Positions 8,121 through 16,514 of a stretch of 64,000 nucleotides of DNA are shown piece after piece. Both the position numbers and the translations under genes were made by a program. Position 1 is the first letter of the stretch, and each line of letters opens with the position of its first letter. The stretch spans positions 372,001-436,000 of the forward strand of contig CAVWRJ010000021.1 of the NCBI GenBank assembly GCA_963757335.1, given 5' to 3'. This stretch comes from DASQPA01 sp963757335 (GTDB lineage: Bacteria; Acidobacteriota; Thermoanaerobaculia; Multivoradales; UBA5704). The notes below the pieces were generated by a model that had not been told where the DNA came from, did not search any database, and saw nothing but the letters and a program-made list of their open reading frames with translations.

Positions 8121-8645
8121 ATGCGACTGAAACCCGGCCACGGTTGGAAATCCCAGCCGAACCACAAGATTCTCGTTCTGGATCGTGGCGCCGTCCAGCT
8201 TGAGTACCCGGAGACCTGGTTCGTCGAAGCGACCGACGACTCGCTCCGGATCTACGACCAGGAGCCGCCGGACGACGACTGTGTCCTCGCCGTCTCTTAC
8301 CATCGCTGGCCGCCCGAGGGGCAGGGACTGTCGGTGGCCTCGCTGGTGCGCTCCTCGCTCGAAGGCGACGAGCGACCCTTCACCGCTATGGCTCCGATCG
8401 TCGAGGAGAGCCGGATGGATCTCACTCTCGCCTGGGGCGAGGGCCGGTTCGTCGACGTGCGGGAGAAGCGCGAGGCCTGCGCCCGACTCTGCCTCGCCAG
8501 AGCGGGTGAGATTCAAGCTCTCCTCACCTTCGACTTCTGGCTCGCGGACGTGGAGCGTTGCGATCCGATCTGGCGCTCGGTTTTGGCGACGATGCAGCTG
8601 GGGCAGTGGATCACCGACCCGCGGCGCGGCCCTTCCATCTCCTGA
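8121..8645 (+). CDS. Hypothetical cytoplasmic protein, 174 aa
   Basis: Not confidently recognised. It is soluble, acidic and Trp-rich, with a central segment around LAVSYHRWPPEGQGLSVASL and a C-terminal half LLTFDFWLADVERCDPIWRS reminiscent of small DUF3805-type proteins that describe a fold near PsbP/Mog1. Start: ATG at 8121 with GAGGTGAG about 7 nt upstream. It likely shares a transcript with the 67-aa ORF before it and converges on the SpoIIE phosphatase gene. Confidence 0.7.
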   Translation: MRLKPGHGWKSQPNHKILVLDRGAVQLEYPETWFVEATDDSLRIYDQEPPDDDCVLAVSYHRWPPEGQGLSVASLVRSSLEGDERPFTAMAPIVEESRMDLTLAWGEGRFVDVREKREACARLCLARAGEIQALLTFDFWLADVERCDPIWRSVLATMQLGQWITDPRRGPSIS

Positions 8646-8674
8646 GCGCCGTCCTGAGCGGCGCCCGCCGCGGC

Positions 8675-11005
8675 TCACCCCCCGCGCCGTTTGATCACCA
8701 GGACCGTCGTGTCGTCCGGCGCATCCTCGTTTTTGAGGTGCCGGCGCCAGTCGGCGAGGAGCGCTTCGACGATTGCCTCGGCGGGACGGCGGAAGGTCCA
8801 GCGGAGGATCTCGCTCGGGCGTTCGTAGCCGTAGGCGGCACCGGTCCAGTCGGCGGCTTCGTAGAGACCGTCCGAGCAGAAGACGAGGACGCTGTCGGGC
8901 GGCAGGGTCAAGGGGAGGTCGGCGTACTCCCGCTTGGGGCCCTGGCCCAGGGGGAGGCCGGGGAGGGCGATCTCTCGCACCTCGCCGTTTTCGAGCAGGA
9001 GCGGGTAGGGGTGGCCGGCGTTGGCGTAGAGGGCCTCGCCGGTCGCCAAGTCCAGGCGGAGGAGGGCGAGGCTCGTGAAGTTGCGCCGGCTGCCTCCCCG
9101 CCGGATCACCCGGTCGACCTCCTTCAGCACCTCGGCGGGGGTGCGGCCGGGCGTGATGAGGCTGGTCAGGGCCGCCGTCGTCATCGCCTGGACGATCGAG
9201 CAGGAGTAGCCGTGGCCCGCCACGTCCCCGGCCGCGATCCACAGGCGCCGGTCCTCCTTCCCCTCGTCGCCGGTAAAGAGAAAGTCGTAGAGGTCGCCGC
9301 CCGCCTCGGTCGCGAGGAGCGAGCGGGCGGCGATCTGCCAGCCGGGGAGCTCGGGGACGTGCTCGGGGAGGAGCCCGAGCTGCATGCGCGACAGGAGATC
9401 CATCTCGTAGCGCACCCGGCGCTCCTCCTCCAGGCGGCGGATGAAGGCGGGGGGGGTGAGGCGCTCGAGCTCCACCTGTTCGGAGCGCCTCAGGCCCACG
9501 AGGCCGAGGAGGAGAAACGCCACCGAATCGCCGGCGGTCAAGGCGAAGCTCCCCGGCAGCCAGTCGAGGTGGAGAGCCGAAAAGGCGGCGGCCGGGAGGA
9601 GGAAGGAGGTCATTGCGGCGGTGAGGAAAGCGGTCAGCCCGAAGCGCCTCCCCCCGTAGAAGAGGAGGGCGAGGAGGGCGAAGTTGGCGACCAGCCCGGC
9701 CGCATAGGGGTGGAGGTCCAAGGGGGAGATGAAGAAGGTTCCGGCGAGGGCCGCCACGGGGACCGCCCAGGAGGCGGGCAGGAAGCGCCGGGCGAAGGCG
9801 AGAAGGACGAGAGCCTCGGCGGCGAGCGTGATGCCGTCCCCGATCGGGCTCGCCGAGCCGAAGATGGGGAGCCGCAGGCTCGCCTCCTCCGGCCAGATTC
9901 GGGGGAGGGCGAGGGCGGTCGCATGGGCGAGCAGGCGGAGGCCCGCGAGCGTCGTTCCGAGGGCGAGACCGGAGAGGAGAGCCCGGCCGCCGCGGGGCCC
10001 AAGGCGGCCGACGCGGAGCGCGTCCAGGCTGGTAGTGAAGTCGGGGGAGGTCGAGCGGATGAACGACTCCCCTGCCGACCAGGCGAGGAAGACCCAGAGG
10101 GTGCGGCTGCCGAGGCTCAAGAGTACGGAACCGAGCGAGGCGAGGTCGGTGGGGGTCCCGACGAGGCCCCCGATCGAGGCCACAAGGGTGAAGACGGCGA
10201 GAATCGCGCCGTTCTTGAGGTCGATCCGCCCGCGGGAGGCGAGGAAGAAGAAGAGGCTGGCCGCGATCGCCAAGAGGAGGAGGTAGGGGAAGAACTGGCG
10301 CAGGAGGTGGCCGATGTCGATGCGGCTCGCCCGGGCGCGGGCGAGCCCGACCGTGCCCGGGCTCCTCTGGACGACGAGCGCGCTCCCCGGGATGAGAGTG
10401 AGGGAGATGTGCTCGGCCGGCCGGGTGCCGGGGAGGCTGTAGAGGAGGGCCGTGTCGCTCTCTCCCTCCTCGAACGGCGACCCCAGGGGCTCGCCCGGCG
10501 CGAGCAGCAGCCGCAGGAAGGCCTCCGCCCGGGAGCGGGGTATGTATTGCATGGGGGAGGAGAAGATCCCCGATAAGCCTGGAGCGGTCCAGGAGAGCGC
10601 CCGCGGGCTGGCGTTGGGAGAGAAGCGGACCGCGAAGGTGCGCGCGGTCGGATCGCCGGCGAGCGTCCCCTCCTGCTCGACCCGTATCTGGAGCCCGGCG
10701 AGCCGCGGCGAGACGGCGCGGGGCCCCTGTCGGTCCGCGGCGGCGCCGGCCAGGGCGAGGTCGTCGCCGGAAGAGGCGAGAGAGACCTGGGGCTCGCCCG
10801 CCGCCAGGCGCACCCCGGCACGTCCGGCGAGCTCCCGGTAGCGCTCGACGAAGAGCCTCTCTTTCGGCAGCTGGCCGGCCCGCCATTCCGGCAGCCAGGC
10901 CAGGGCCAGCGCCAGCCCGGCGGCGAAGACCAGGGCGCCGAGAAGGAGCGGCCACCAGGGCTGGAGCGGGCGGAGCGGACGGTGGAGGGGAGGGCTCGCG
11001 CTCAT
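8675..11005 (-). CDS. Membrane-bound PP2C/SpoIIE-type serine phosphatase
   Basis: A 776-aa protein. It opens with one span (LLLGALVFAAGLALALAWL), has a ~230-residue extracytoplasmic region, then about seven spans between residues 250 and 500, and a C-terminal SpoIIE domain. The phosphatase metal motifs are visible: EAGGDLYDF, WIAAGDVAGHG, YANAGHPYPLLL, FCSDGLYEA and DDTTVLVIKR. Such proteins dephosphorylate anti-sigma antagonists or Ser/Thr-kinase targets in response to a membrane signal. The ATG at 11005 is preferred since a TACTAT -10 lies 7 nt upstream; an ATG three codons earlier overlaps that hexamer. Divergent from the phosphodiesterase gene. No anti-sigma pair is adjacent. Confidence 0.9.
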   Translation of the reverse strand: MSASPPLHRPLRPLQPWWPLLLGALVFAAGLALALAWLPEWRAGQLPKERLFVERYRELAGRAGVRLAAGEPQVSLASSGDDLALAGAAADRQGPRAVSPRLAGLQIRVEQEGTLAGDPTARTFAVRFSPNASPRALSWTAPGLSGIFSSPMQYIPRSRAEAFLRLLLAPGEPLGSPFEEGESDTALLYSLPGTRPAEHISLTLIPGSALVVQRSPGTVGLARARASRIDIGHLLRQFFPYLLLLAIAASLFFFLASRGRIDLKNGAILAVFTLVASIGGLVGTPTDLASLGSVLLSLGSRTLWVFLAWSAGESFIRSTSPDFTTSLDALRVGRLGPRGGRALLSGLALGTTLAGLRLLAHATALALPRIWPEEASLRLPIFGSASPIGDGITLAAEALVLLAFARRFLPASWAVPVAALAGTFFISPLDLHPYAAGLVANFALLALLFYGGRRFGLTAFLTAAMTSFLLPAAAFSALHLDWLPGSFALTAGDSVAFLLLGLVGLRRSEQVELERLTPPAFIRRLEEERRVRYEMDLLSRMQLGLLPEHVPELPGWQIAARSLLATEAGGDLYDFLFTGDEGKEDRRLWIAAGDVAGHGYSCSIVQAMTTAALTSLITPGRTPAEVLKEVDRVIRRGGSRRNFTSLALLRLDLATGEALYANAGHPYPLLLENGEVREIALPGLPLGQGPKREYADLPLTLPPDSVLVFCSDGLYEAADWTGAAYGYERPSEILRWTFRRPAEAIVEALLADWRRHLKNEDAPDDTTVLVIKRRGG

Positions 11006-11072
11006 CGCCCTCATAGTACGCCGGGAACCGGGCAGGGTTTGACGGGGGGCTTTGCTACAATCCGCCCCCACC

Positions 11073-13295
11073 ATGCCCCTACGGATCTCGAAACGCCCCC
11101 TGCTGCCTCTCGTCGTCGCTGCCCTGGCAGCGCTCGCCTCCCTCGGTATGCTCGCCCGGCCGGCCAATGCCGCCAATGCCGCCAACGCCGCCAACGCTGC
11201 CGCCAGCGCGCAGAAGCTGGTCATCCTCGGCTTCGACGGCGTCGACGCCAAGCTCACCGAGCGGTGGATGGACGAGGGCAAGCTCCCCAACCTGGCGAAG
11301 CTCCGCGCGCAGGGGACCTTCTCGCCGCTGCTGTCGACCATCCCGTCGCAGACGCCGGTCTCCTGGTCGACCTTCGCGACCGGCCTCTCGCCCGGCCGGC
11401 ACGGCATCTTCGACTTCCTGAAGCGCGACCCGGCCACCTACCGGCCGAGCTTCGCCATGTACGACGAGAAGCGCATCCCTTTCCTGTGGGGCAAATCGAA
11501 CCCGCTGGTGGTGGGCCTGGGCGGGGCGCTGGCGCTCACCCTCGTTCTCTTCCTCCTCCTCAAGCTCTTTCGGCTGCGCACCCGGCCGGCCTTCGTCAGC
11601 GCCCTCGTCCTCGGCCTCATCCTGGGGATCGGGGCCGGCGCGGCGGCCTCGCGGCTCCTGCCGGTCGATCGCCCCTCGGCCATCAACCGGCAGCAGGGGG
11701 AGACCTTCTGGTCGATCCTCGGCAAGGCGGGGAAACGGGTGCGGGTGATCCGGGTCCCGGTCACCTTCCCGCCCAAGCCGTACGAGCACGGCGAGCTGCT
11801 CACCGGGCTCGGCACCCCCGACCTCTCCGGGCGGATCGGCAAGCCGTTCTACTTCACCTCGGAGCTCTTCTTCACCCCCAAGGGGGGAGGCGACTTCTCG
11901 GTCGAGGTCACCGAGCTGCCGGACAACAAGGGGACGATCGACACCGAGATCAAGGGGCCCCCGAACGAGCTCTTCCCCAAGGAGAAGGCGAAGGGGAAGG
12001 AGTACATCAACCTCCCCATGCGCCTGGTCGTGGCGGCGGACAAGAAGAGCCTCGGGATCGACGTCTCGGGCCAGCACCTCTCGATCAAGCCAGGGGAGTG
12101 GAGCGACTGGGTACGCTTCGCCTTCCCCTTCAACTCCATCCTCAAGGTCCACGGCATCGGCCGCTTCCGGCTCCTCTCGCTCGATCCCGAGGTGCGGCTC
12201 TACCTCTCGCCCATCGACTTCGATCCCGAGAACCTGCCGCCGATCGTCGACATCACGACCCCGCCGCGCTTCGTCCACCAGATGACCGACCGCTTCGGCC
12301 TGTTCAAGACCATCGGCTGGCAGATCGACACCTGGTCGATGGACAACGGCACGATCCCCGAGGACGTCTTCTTAGAGGACGTGAAGAACACGGTCGACAA
12401 GGACCGCCAGATCCTCGACGGCTTCTTGAAGGACGACGATTGGGACGTCCTCGTCAACTACTTCGAATTCACCGACCGGGTGCAGCACATGATGTTCCGC
12501 TTTTTCGACCCCAAGCACCCGCTCTACACGGCGGAGGGGGCGGCGAAGTGGGGAGGCTCGATCCTCGGCGCCTACCAGCAGATGGACCAGATCGTCGGCG
12601 ACACGATGACCAAGATGCCGGCGGGGACGAACCTCCTCATCGTCTCCGACCACGGCTTCGCCTCCTTCCGCCGTGGCATGAATTACAACACCTGGCTGGC
12701 GAAGAACGGCTACATGGTGCTGACCGGAGAAGACTCGAAGCGGAAGAACCTGGAGGATCTCTTCGACCAGGGGGAGTTCTTCGTCAACGTCGACTGGTCG
12801 AAGACCCGCGCCTACGCCTTAGGGCTGGGGCAGGTCTACATCAACCTCGCCGGCCGCGAGGCCAAGGGGAGTGTCCGCCCCGAGGACTACAAGGCGCTGG
12901 CGGCGGAGATCAAGGCGGGGCTCGAAGCCTACGTCGACCCCGAGACCGGGGAGCATCCGGTGGCCCACGTCTTCACCCGCGACGAGGCCTACGGCACCTA
13001 CGACCCGCGGCTCATCCCCGACTTGATCCCCTCGAACAACGAGGGCTACCGGGTGGGCTGGCAGGACAGCCTGGGCGGCATCGGCAAGGCGATCGTCGAG
13101 CCCAACCTCCGCATCTGGAGCGGCGACCACTGCTCGGTCTACCCGCCGCTCGTCCGCGGCATCCTCTTCAGCAACGCCAAGCTCGCCGCCAAGGACCCCT
13201 GGATGGGCGACGTCATGCCGACGATCCTCGACATCTACGGGGTGAAGCCGCCGGTCAAGCTGGATGGCAAGAGCTTGTGGGCTGGGGGAAAGTAG
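11073..13295 (+). CDS. Membrane alkaline-phosphatase-superfamily phosphodiesterase
   Basis: A 740-aa type I phosphodiesterase/nucleotide pyrophosphatase family protein. After an N-terminal signal or anchor (PLVVAALAALASLGMLARPA) and an Ala-Asn repeat (four AAN units from a 9-nt DNA repeat) comes the metal site VILGFDGVDAKL. SQTPVSWSTFATGL carries the probable Thr/Ser nucleophile, and later metal ligands sit in LIVSDHGFASF and WSGDHCSVYPP. Two membrane spans (about residues 140-200) interrupt the fold near the N-terminus. Substrate is unknown; lipid-linked phosphodiesters are plausible. The ATG at 11073 is 11 nt after a TACAAT hexamer. Confidence 0.88.
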   Translation: MPLRISKRPLLPLVVAALAALASLGMLARPANAANAANAANAAASAQKLVILGFDGVDAKLTERWMDEGKLPNLAKLRAQGTFSPLLSTIPSQTPVSWSTFATGLSPGRHGIFDFLKRDPATYRPSFAMYDEKRIPFLWGKSNPLVVGLGGALALTLVLFLLLKLFRLRTRPAFVSALVLGLILGIGAGAAASRLLPVDRPSAINRQQGETFWSILGKAGKRVRVIRVPVTFPPKPYEHGELLTGLGTPDLSGRIGKPFYFTSELFFTPKGGGDFSVEVTELPDNKGTIDTEIKGPPNELFPKEKAKGKEYINLPMRLVVAADKKSLGIDVSGQHLSIKPGEWSDWVRFAFPFNSILKVHGIGRFRLLSLDPEVRLYLSPIDFDPENLPPIVDITTPPRFVHQMTDRFGLFKTIGWQIDTWSMDNGTIPEDVFLEDVKNTVDKDRQILDGFLKDDDWDVLVNYFEFTDRVQHMMFRFFDPKHPLYTAEGAAKWGGSILGAYQQMDQIVGDTMTKMPAGTNLLIVSDHGFASFRRGMNYNTWLAKNGYMVLTGEDSKRKNLEDLFDQGEFFVNVDWSKTRAYALGLGQVYINLAGREAKGSVRPEDYKALAAEIKAGLEAYVDPETGEHPVAHVFTRDEAYGTYDPRLIPDLIPSNNEGYRVGWQDSLGGIGKAIVEPNLRIWSGDHCSVYPPLVRGILFSNAKLAAKDPWMGDVMPTILDIYGVKPPVKLDGKSLWAGGK

Positions 13296-13390
13296 GGCCA
13301 TTCACCGCTCCTCTCTCCCGAGCCGTGAGCTGTCCGTCACTGGAGGGAACCGCCCACGGCCTCATGGCATGGACATGGTAGGCTACGCCC

Positions 13391-13648
13391 ATGATAACGA
13401 CCATTGACAAGGCAGGGCGCGTGATCATCCCCTCCGAAGTACGCAAGCGGCTCGGTCTGAATGCAGGTACAGAGCTCGAGATGGTGATCGAAGGCTTCGC
13501 GATCCACCTCGTCCGGGCGGTGGCCGGCCCCCAACTCGTTCGGCGCGGCGAGCGCCTGGTTGCCCGCCCCCAGGCGGCGAAGGGAGACCGCACGGAGGTG
13601 GATGTCGCACGGCTGATCGAACAGGAGCGGGACCGGTGGCCGGGCTGA
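13391..13648 (+). CDS. vapB: AbrB/MazE-fold antitoxin (VapB type)
   Basis: An 85-aa protein with the SpoVT/AbrB swapped-hairpin signature TTIDKAGRVIIPSEVRKRLG and LNAGTELEMVIEG at the N-terminus. A C-terminal toxin-binding tail (EVDVARLIEQERDRW) follows. It overlaps the PIN-domain toxin gene by 13 nt. No Shine-Dalgarno; TAGGCT lies 6 nt before the ATG, suggesting a leaderless, autoregulated transcript. Confidence 0.88.
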   Translation: MITTIDKAGRVIIPSEVRKRLGLNAGTELEMVIEGFAIHLVRAVAGPQLVRRGERLVARPQAAKGDRTEVDVARLIEQERDRWPG

Positions 13649-14109
13649 GGGGCACCTTCTTCGATACCAGTGTACTCATTGCCGGGATGATCGATTTTGG
13701 TCGCAGCTCGCATCACGCCCTGCTGCTGATGGATGCCGTCGCGGATGGCCGGATCGAACGCCCGCTCACCGCCTGGCACTGCTGTCTCGAGTTTTATTCG
13801 GTGACGACGCGCCTGCCTGAAGAATACCGCCTCGAGCCGGAGGCCGCTCTGCGGTTTCTGCGCGAGGAAATCTTCGCGCGCTTCTCGGTACACGACCTTC
13901 CGGCGGAGCTGCGTGAGGAGTTCCTGGTCTCTACGGTAGGAGAGGGCACGGTGGGTGGCAGGATCTACGATTCGCACATCGCCGAGATCGCGCGGCAGGC
14001 CGGCGCGCGCCTCGTGGCCACCGAAAACCGTCGCCACTTCACCCCCTTGCTGCGCCACGGCATCCGCGTACTGGTCAGTGCCGAGTTGGCCGCTGAGGTC
14101 GGGCGCTGA
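13636..14109 (+). CDS. vapC: PIN-domain toxin (VapC type ribonuclease)
   Basis: A 157-aa PIN-domain protein. Acidic residues expected for Mg2+-dependent RNA cleavage are present: FFDTSVLIAG (first Asp), YDSHIAEIARQAGA (third Asp) and VATENRRHF near the C-terminus. The GTG at 13636 is inside the end of vapB, giving a coupled toxin-second operon. VapC toxins commonly cut initiator tRNA or rRNA; the target here is unknown. A tRNA gene lies 60 nt downstream on the other strand, which may be coincidence. Confidence 0.88.
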   Translation: MAGLRGTFFDTSVLIAGMIDFGRSSHHALLLMDAVADGRIERPLTAWHCCLEFYSVTTRLPEEYRLEPEAALRFLREEIFARFSVHDLPAELREEFLVSTVGEGTVGGRIYDSHIAEIARQAGARLVATENRRHFTPLLRHGIRVLVSAELAAEVGR

Positions 14110-14168
14110 ACAGTGCTGGCTCCGCGCCTGCCGTCGGACGCGACCGTACGGAGGGCTGAAGAAGGAAT

Positions 14169-14244
14169 TGGTGGAGCAGAAGGGATTCGAACCCTCGACC
14201 CCCACGTTGCGAACGTGGTGCTCTCCCAGCTGAGCTACTGCCCC
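14169..14244 (-). tRNA. tRNA-Ala (anticodon CGC)
   Basis: A complete 76-nt cloverleaf on the minus strand. Acceptor GGGGCAG/CTGCTCC (one G-T pair), D-stem GCTC/GAGC, anticodon stem CCACG/CGTGG with loop TTCGCAA (anticodon CGC, decoding GCG Ala), five-nt variable loop, T-arm GAGGG-TTCGAAT-CCCTT. The 3' CCA is encoded. Confidence 0.95.
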
Positions 14245-14262
14245 ACAACGGCTGGACGGCGT

Positions 14263-14291
14263 ATTGTACTCGGGGTCCCGCACGGCCACAA
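14263..14291 (-). promoter_or_regulatory. Promoter of tRNA-Ala
   Basis: Minus strand: -35 TTGTGG (14291-14286), 17-nt spacer, -10 TACAAT (14268-14263). Transcription would start about 12 nt before the mature tRNA 5' end. Confidence 0.6.
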
Positions 14292-14347
14292 GCCGGCGCG
14301 CACCTCGACTACAATCCCTGGTCTTTAGAGAGGGAGGCACGATCGCC

Positions 14348-15016
14348 TTGCGCGAACTTCCGGAGCTGTTTGCCAACAACCGGCGGTGGGCGGCCGACAT
14401 GACCGCTCGCGAGCCGTACTTCTTCGCCCGGCTCGCGGCCCAGCAGGCTCCGGCCTATCTCTGGATCGGGTGCGCCGATAGCCGGGTTCCCGCCAACGAG
14501 ATCGTCGGGCTGCAGCCCGGGGAGCTGTTCGTCCACCGAAACGTCGCGAACGTCGTGGCGCACAGCGATCTCAACTGCCTCTCGGTCCTCCAGTACGCCG
14601 TTGAGGTGCTCCGCGTGCGGCATGTGATCGTCTGTGGGCACTACGGCTGCGGCGGGGTGCAGGCGGCCCTCGAAGGGGCCAAGCTCGGGCTCATCGACAA
14701 CTGGCTGCGCTATGTGCAGGACGTCCGCGGCAAGTACGCCGAGGAGATCGACGTGCTGGCGGACCCGATGGCCCGGGCGGACCGGCTCTGTGAGCTCAAC
14801 GTGCTCGAGCAGGCCCTGCACGTCTGCGGGACGACGATCGTGCAGGATGCCTGGGGGGTGCGCGGTCAGGCGCTCGCCATCCACGGCTGGATCTATCGGC
14901 TGGACGACGGGTTGATCCGGGACCTGGGTTTCCACGTGACCGGACCGGACGAGATCGCGCCGACGATGGCGCGGGCGGTGGGGGCGGTAACGGGGTTGGG
15001 GGCTGCGGGGCGCTGA
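14348..15016 (+). CDS. Beta-class carbonic anhydrase
   Basis: A 222-aa zinc enzyme interconverting CO2 and bicarbonate. Zinc ligands Cys42 (in GCADSRVPA, with the Asp44-Arg46 dyad), His98 and Cys101 (in CGHYGCGG) are all present, with the usual FVHRNVANVV between them and a C-terminal IHGWIYRLDDGLI. Length matches the bacterial family. The start is the TTG at 14348, with GGAGG about 10 nt upstream and the family-typical ELFANNRRWAADM following at once. A TACAAT hexamer (14310-14315) is a possible -10. Upstream reading frame to 14264 overlaps the tRNA promoter region and is unlikely coding. Confidence 0.92.
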   Translation: MRELPELFANNRRWAADMTAREPYFFARLAAQQAPAYLWIGCADSRVPANEIVGLQPGELFVHRNVANVVAHSDLNCLSVLQYAVEVLRVRHVIVCGHYGCGGVQAALEGAKLGLIDNWLRYVQDVRGKYAEEIDVLADPMARADRLCELNVLEQALHVCGTTIVQDAWGVRGQALAIHGWIYRLDDGLIRDLGFHVTGPDEIAPTMARAVGAVTGLGAAGR

Positions 15017-15025
15017 GGTTGCTCA

Positions 15026-15053
15026 CCCGACCGCCCTTGCCGGCGCGGTCGGG
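15026..15053 (+). terminator. Terminator-like hairpin after carbonic anhydrase
   Basis: A 9-bp perfect stem (CCCGACCGC / GCGGTCGGG) with a 10-nt loop begins 10 nt after the stop and is followed by the pyrimidine-rich GATTCTCTCTCTTCTC. It lies between convergent genes. Confidence 0.55.
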
Positions 15054-15072
15054 GATTCTCTCTCTTCTCTAT

Positions 15073-16398
15073 CTACGGCGTGTCGAAGGCCGCGAACAGG
15101 CGGGGGCCGCCGGTCTGGCGGGCAATGGTGGCGAGCGCCGTCCGGGTGTTGGCGCCGCCGGTGACGCAGCTCCCCGTGCAGCCGTCGGCGTAGCCGACCA
15201 GGACCCGGCCCTGGGCGTCGACCGTGATGTCCATGAAATCGAGGAGATTGCGGGTCGTGCCGCAGGTGGTGCCGCCGAGGCAGATCGAGCCGAGCTGCAC
15301 CGGATCGCTCGGGGTGACGTCGACCGTCGTCCAGCTGGCGCCGCGGTTGGTCGTCGAGGCGATGTAGAGGTGCCAGACGCCGGGGAAGGTCGGGACTTCG
15401 CCGATCCCGTCGGCCCCGGGGGCCGGGGTGCCGAGGAAGGCGAAGGCGGCGCGGTCGCCGTCGCCCGCCACCACGGCCGGGAAGGCGGTGTTCTGGATGC
15501 CGAAGGACGCCCCGGCGTCGACCGGCGCCGACCAGGTGACGCCACGGTCGCGAGAGATGGCGATCCGGGCGTGGCCGTCGCCGTCGCCGTAGCCGAAGTA
15601 GAGGGTGCCGTCGGCGCCCACCCCCACCGAGGGGTCGCTACCGGCGCTGGAGGTGGTGCCGGGGACCGTCTGCACCGTCCAGGTGAGGCCGTTGTTGGTC
15701 GACACCGCGACCCCCTGGCCGTTGCCGCAGCTTTTGTTGGGGACGTAGGCCGTGCCGTCCGGGGCGACCTTGACATGGCCGTGCAGGCCGCCGCACTGGA
15801 GCAGGGTGTAGATCGGCACCGCCGGATTGAAGGTCAGGCCGCCGTTCAAGGAGACCGCGCAGGCCGCGTAGGCGATGTTCTGGGAGCAGTAGTAGACCGC
15901 ATGCTGGGCGAGGAGCGCCGGCAGGCCGGGGGCGAACGAGCCGGCGCCCACCGTCTGGTGGTCGACCCCGGAGGTGATTCCGGTGACCAGGCCCGGCAGC
16001 CAGCTGGCGCCGTCGTTGTCGCTGTACGCCATGAGGCTCGTGTTGCCGGCGAGCTGGGCGACGTAGGTGCGGCCGAGCTTCGAATCGGTCGAGAGGATGG
16101 GGTCCAGGGTGGTGAGGCTGGTCAGGGTGTAGCTCACATCCTGCCAGAAGGCGGTCGCCGGCGCGTGCGAGTCGTCGAAGCTCACCCGCAGGGTCTGGAG
16201 CCCGGCCAGGTACATCACCTTGCCGCTCGTCCAGCTCACCCCGATCGACGGCTCCCCGGCACCGGTGCCGAGCGGATCGGGGGCGGGATAGTTGCTGTAG
16301 GTCGGGGCACCGGCGGCGAAAGCGGAGGAAGCGAGCGAGGCGGCGAGGAGCGGTGCCAGAAGAACCGCGGCTCGGCCGTGACTGCGGGACCCATTCAT
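15073..16398 (-). CDS. Secreted BNR/Asp-box repeat protein (sialidase-like propeller)
   Basis: A 441-aa exported protein. The signal peptide is AAVLLAPLLAASLASSAFAA. The rest is beta-propeller-like with several Asp-box motifs (YSDNDGASW, STNNGLTW, SRDRGVTW, TTNRGASW) spaced 60-100 residues apart, and a late Cys-rich region (CLGGTTCGTT, CTGSC) suggesting disulfides. Catalytic sialidase Arg/Tyr residues cannot be confirmed, so a binding or structural exo-protein is as likely. Very strong ribosome site AAGGAGG 4 nt before the ATG, so high expression is likely. No operon partner. Confidence 0.85.
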   Translation of the reverse strand: MNGSRSHGRAAVLLAPLLAASLASSAFAAGAPTYSNYPAPDPLGTGAGEPSIGVSWTSGKVMYLAGLQTLRVSFDDSHAPATAFWQDVSYTLTSLTTLDPILSTDSKLGRTYVAQLAGNTSLMAYSDNDGASWLPGLVTGITSGVDHQTVGAGSFAPGLPALLAQHAVYYCSQNIAYAACAVSLNGGLTFNPAVPIYTLLQCGGLHGHVKVAPDGTAYVPNKSCGNGQGVAVSTNNGLTWTVQTVPGTTSSAGSDPSVGVGADGTLYFGYGDGDGHARIAISRDRGVTWSAPVDAGASFGIQNTAFPAVVAGDGDRAAFAFLGTPAPGADGIGEVPTFPGVWHLYIASTTNRGASWTTVDVTPSDPVQLGSICLGGTTCGTTRNLLDFMDITVDAQGRVLVGYADGCTGSCVTGGANTRTALATIARQTGGPRLFAAFDTP

Positions 16399-16514
16399 AA
16401 AGCCTCCTTGAGCAGATTCGGCCGGGCGGACCGGACCGGGATGGACCTAACCCTACAGAGGAGAGTCCCCTAGCATTTTGGATGCCAGGCGTTGGATGCC
16501 AGGACGCGCGAGGC

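Noticed and set aside
8103..10955. A 950-codon minus-strand frame and a 672-codon plus-strand frame over the SpoIIE gene
   Set aside because: Pro/Arg-rich shadows in other frames of the phosphatase gene; no domains.
14264..14347. Longer carbonic anhydrase starting at 14264
   Set aside because: The extension overlaps the tRNA promoter and has no ribosome site; the TTG at 14348 has GGAGG.
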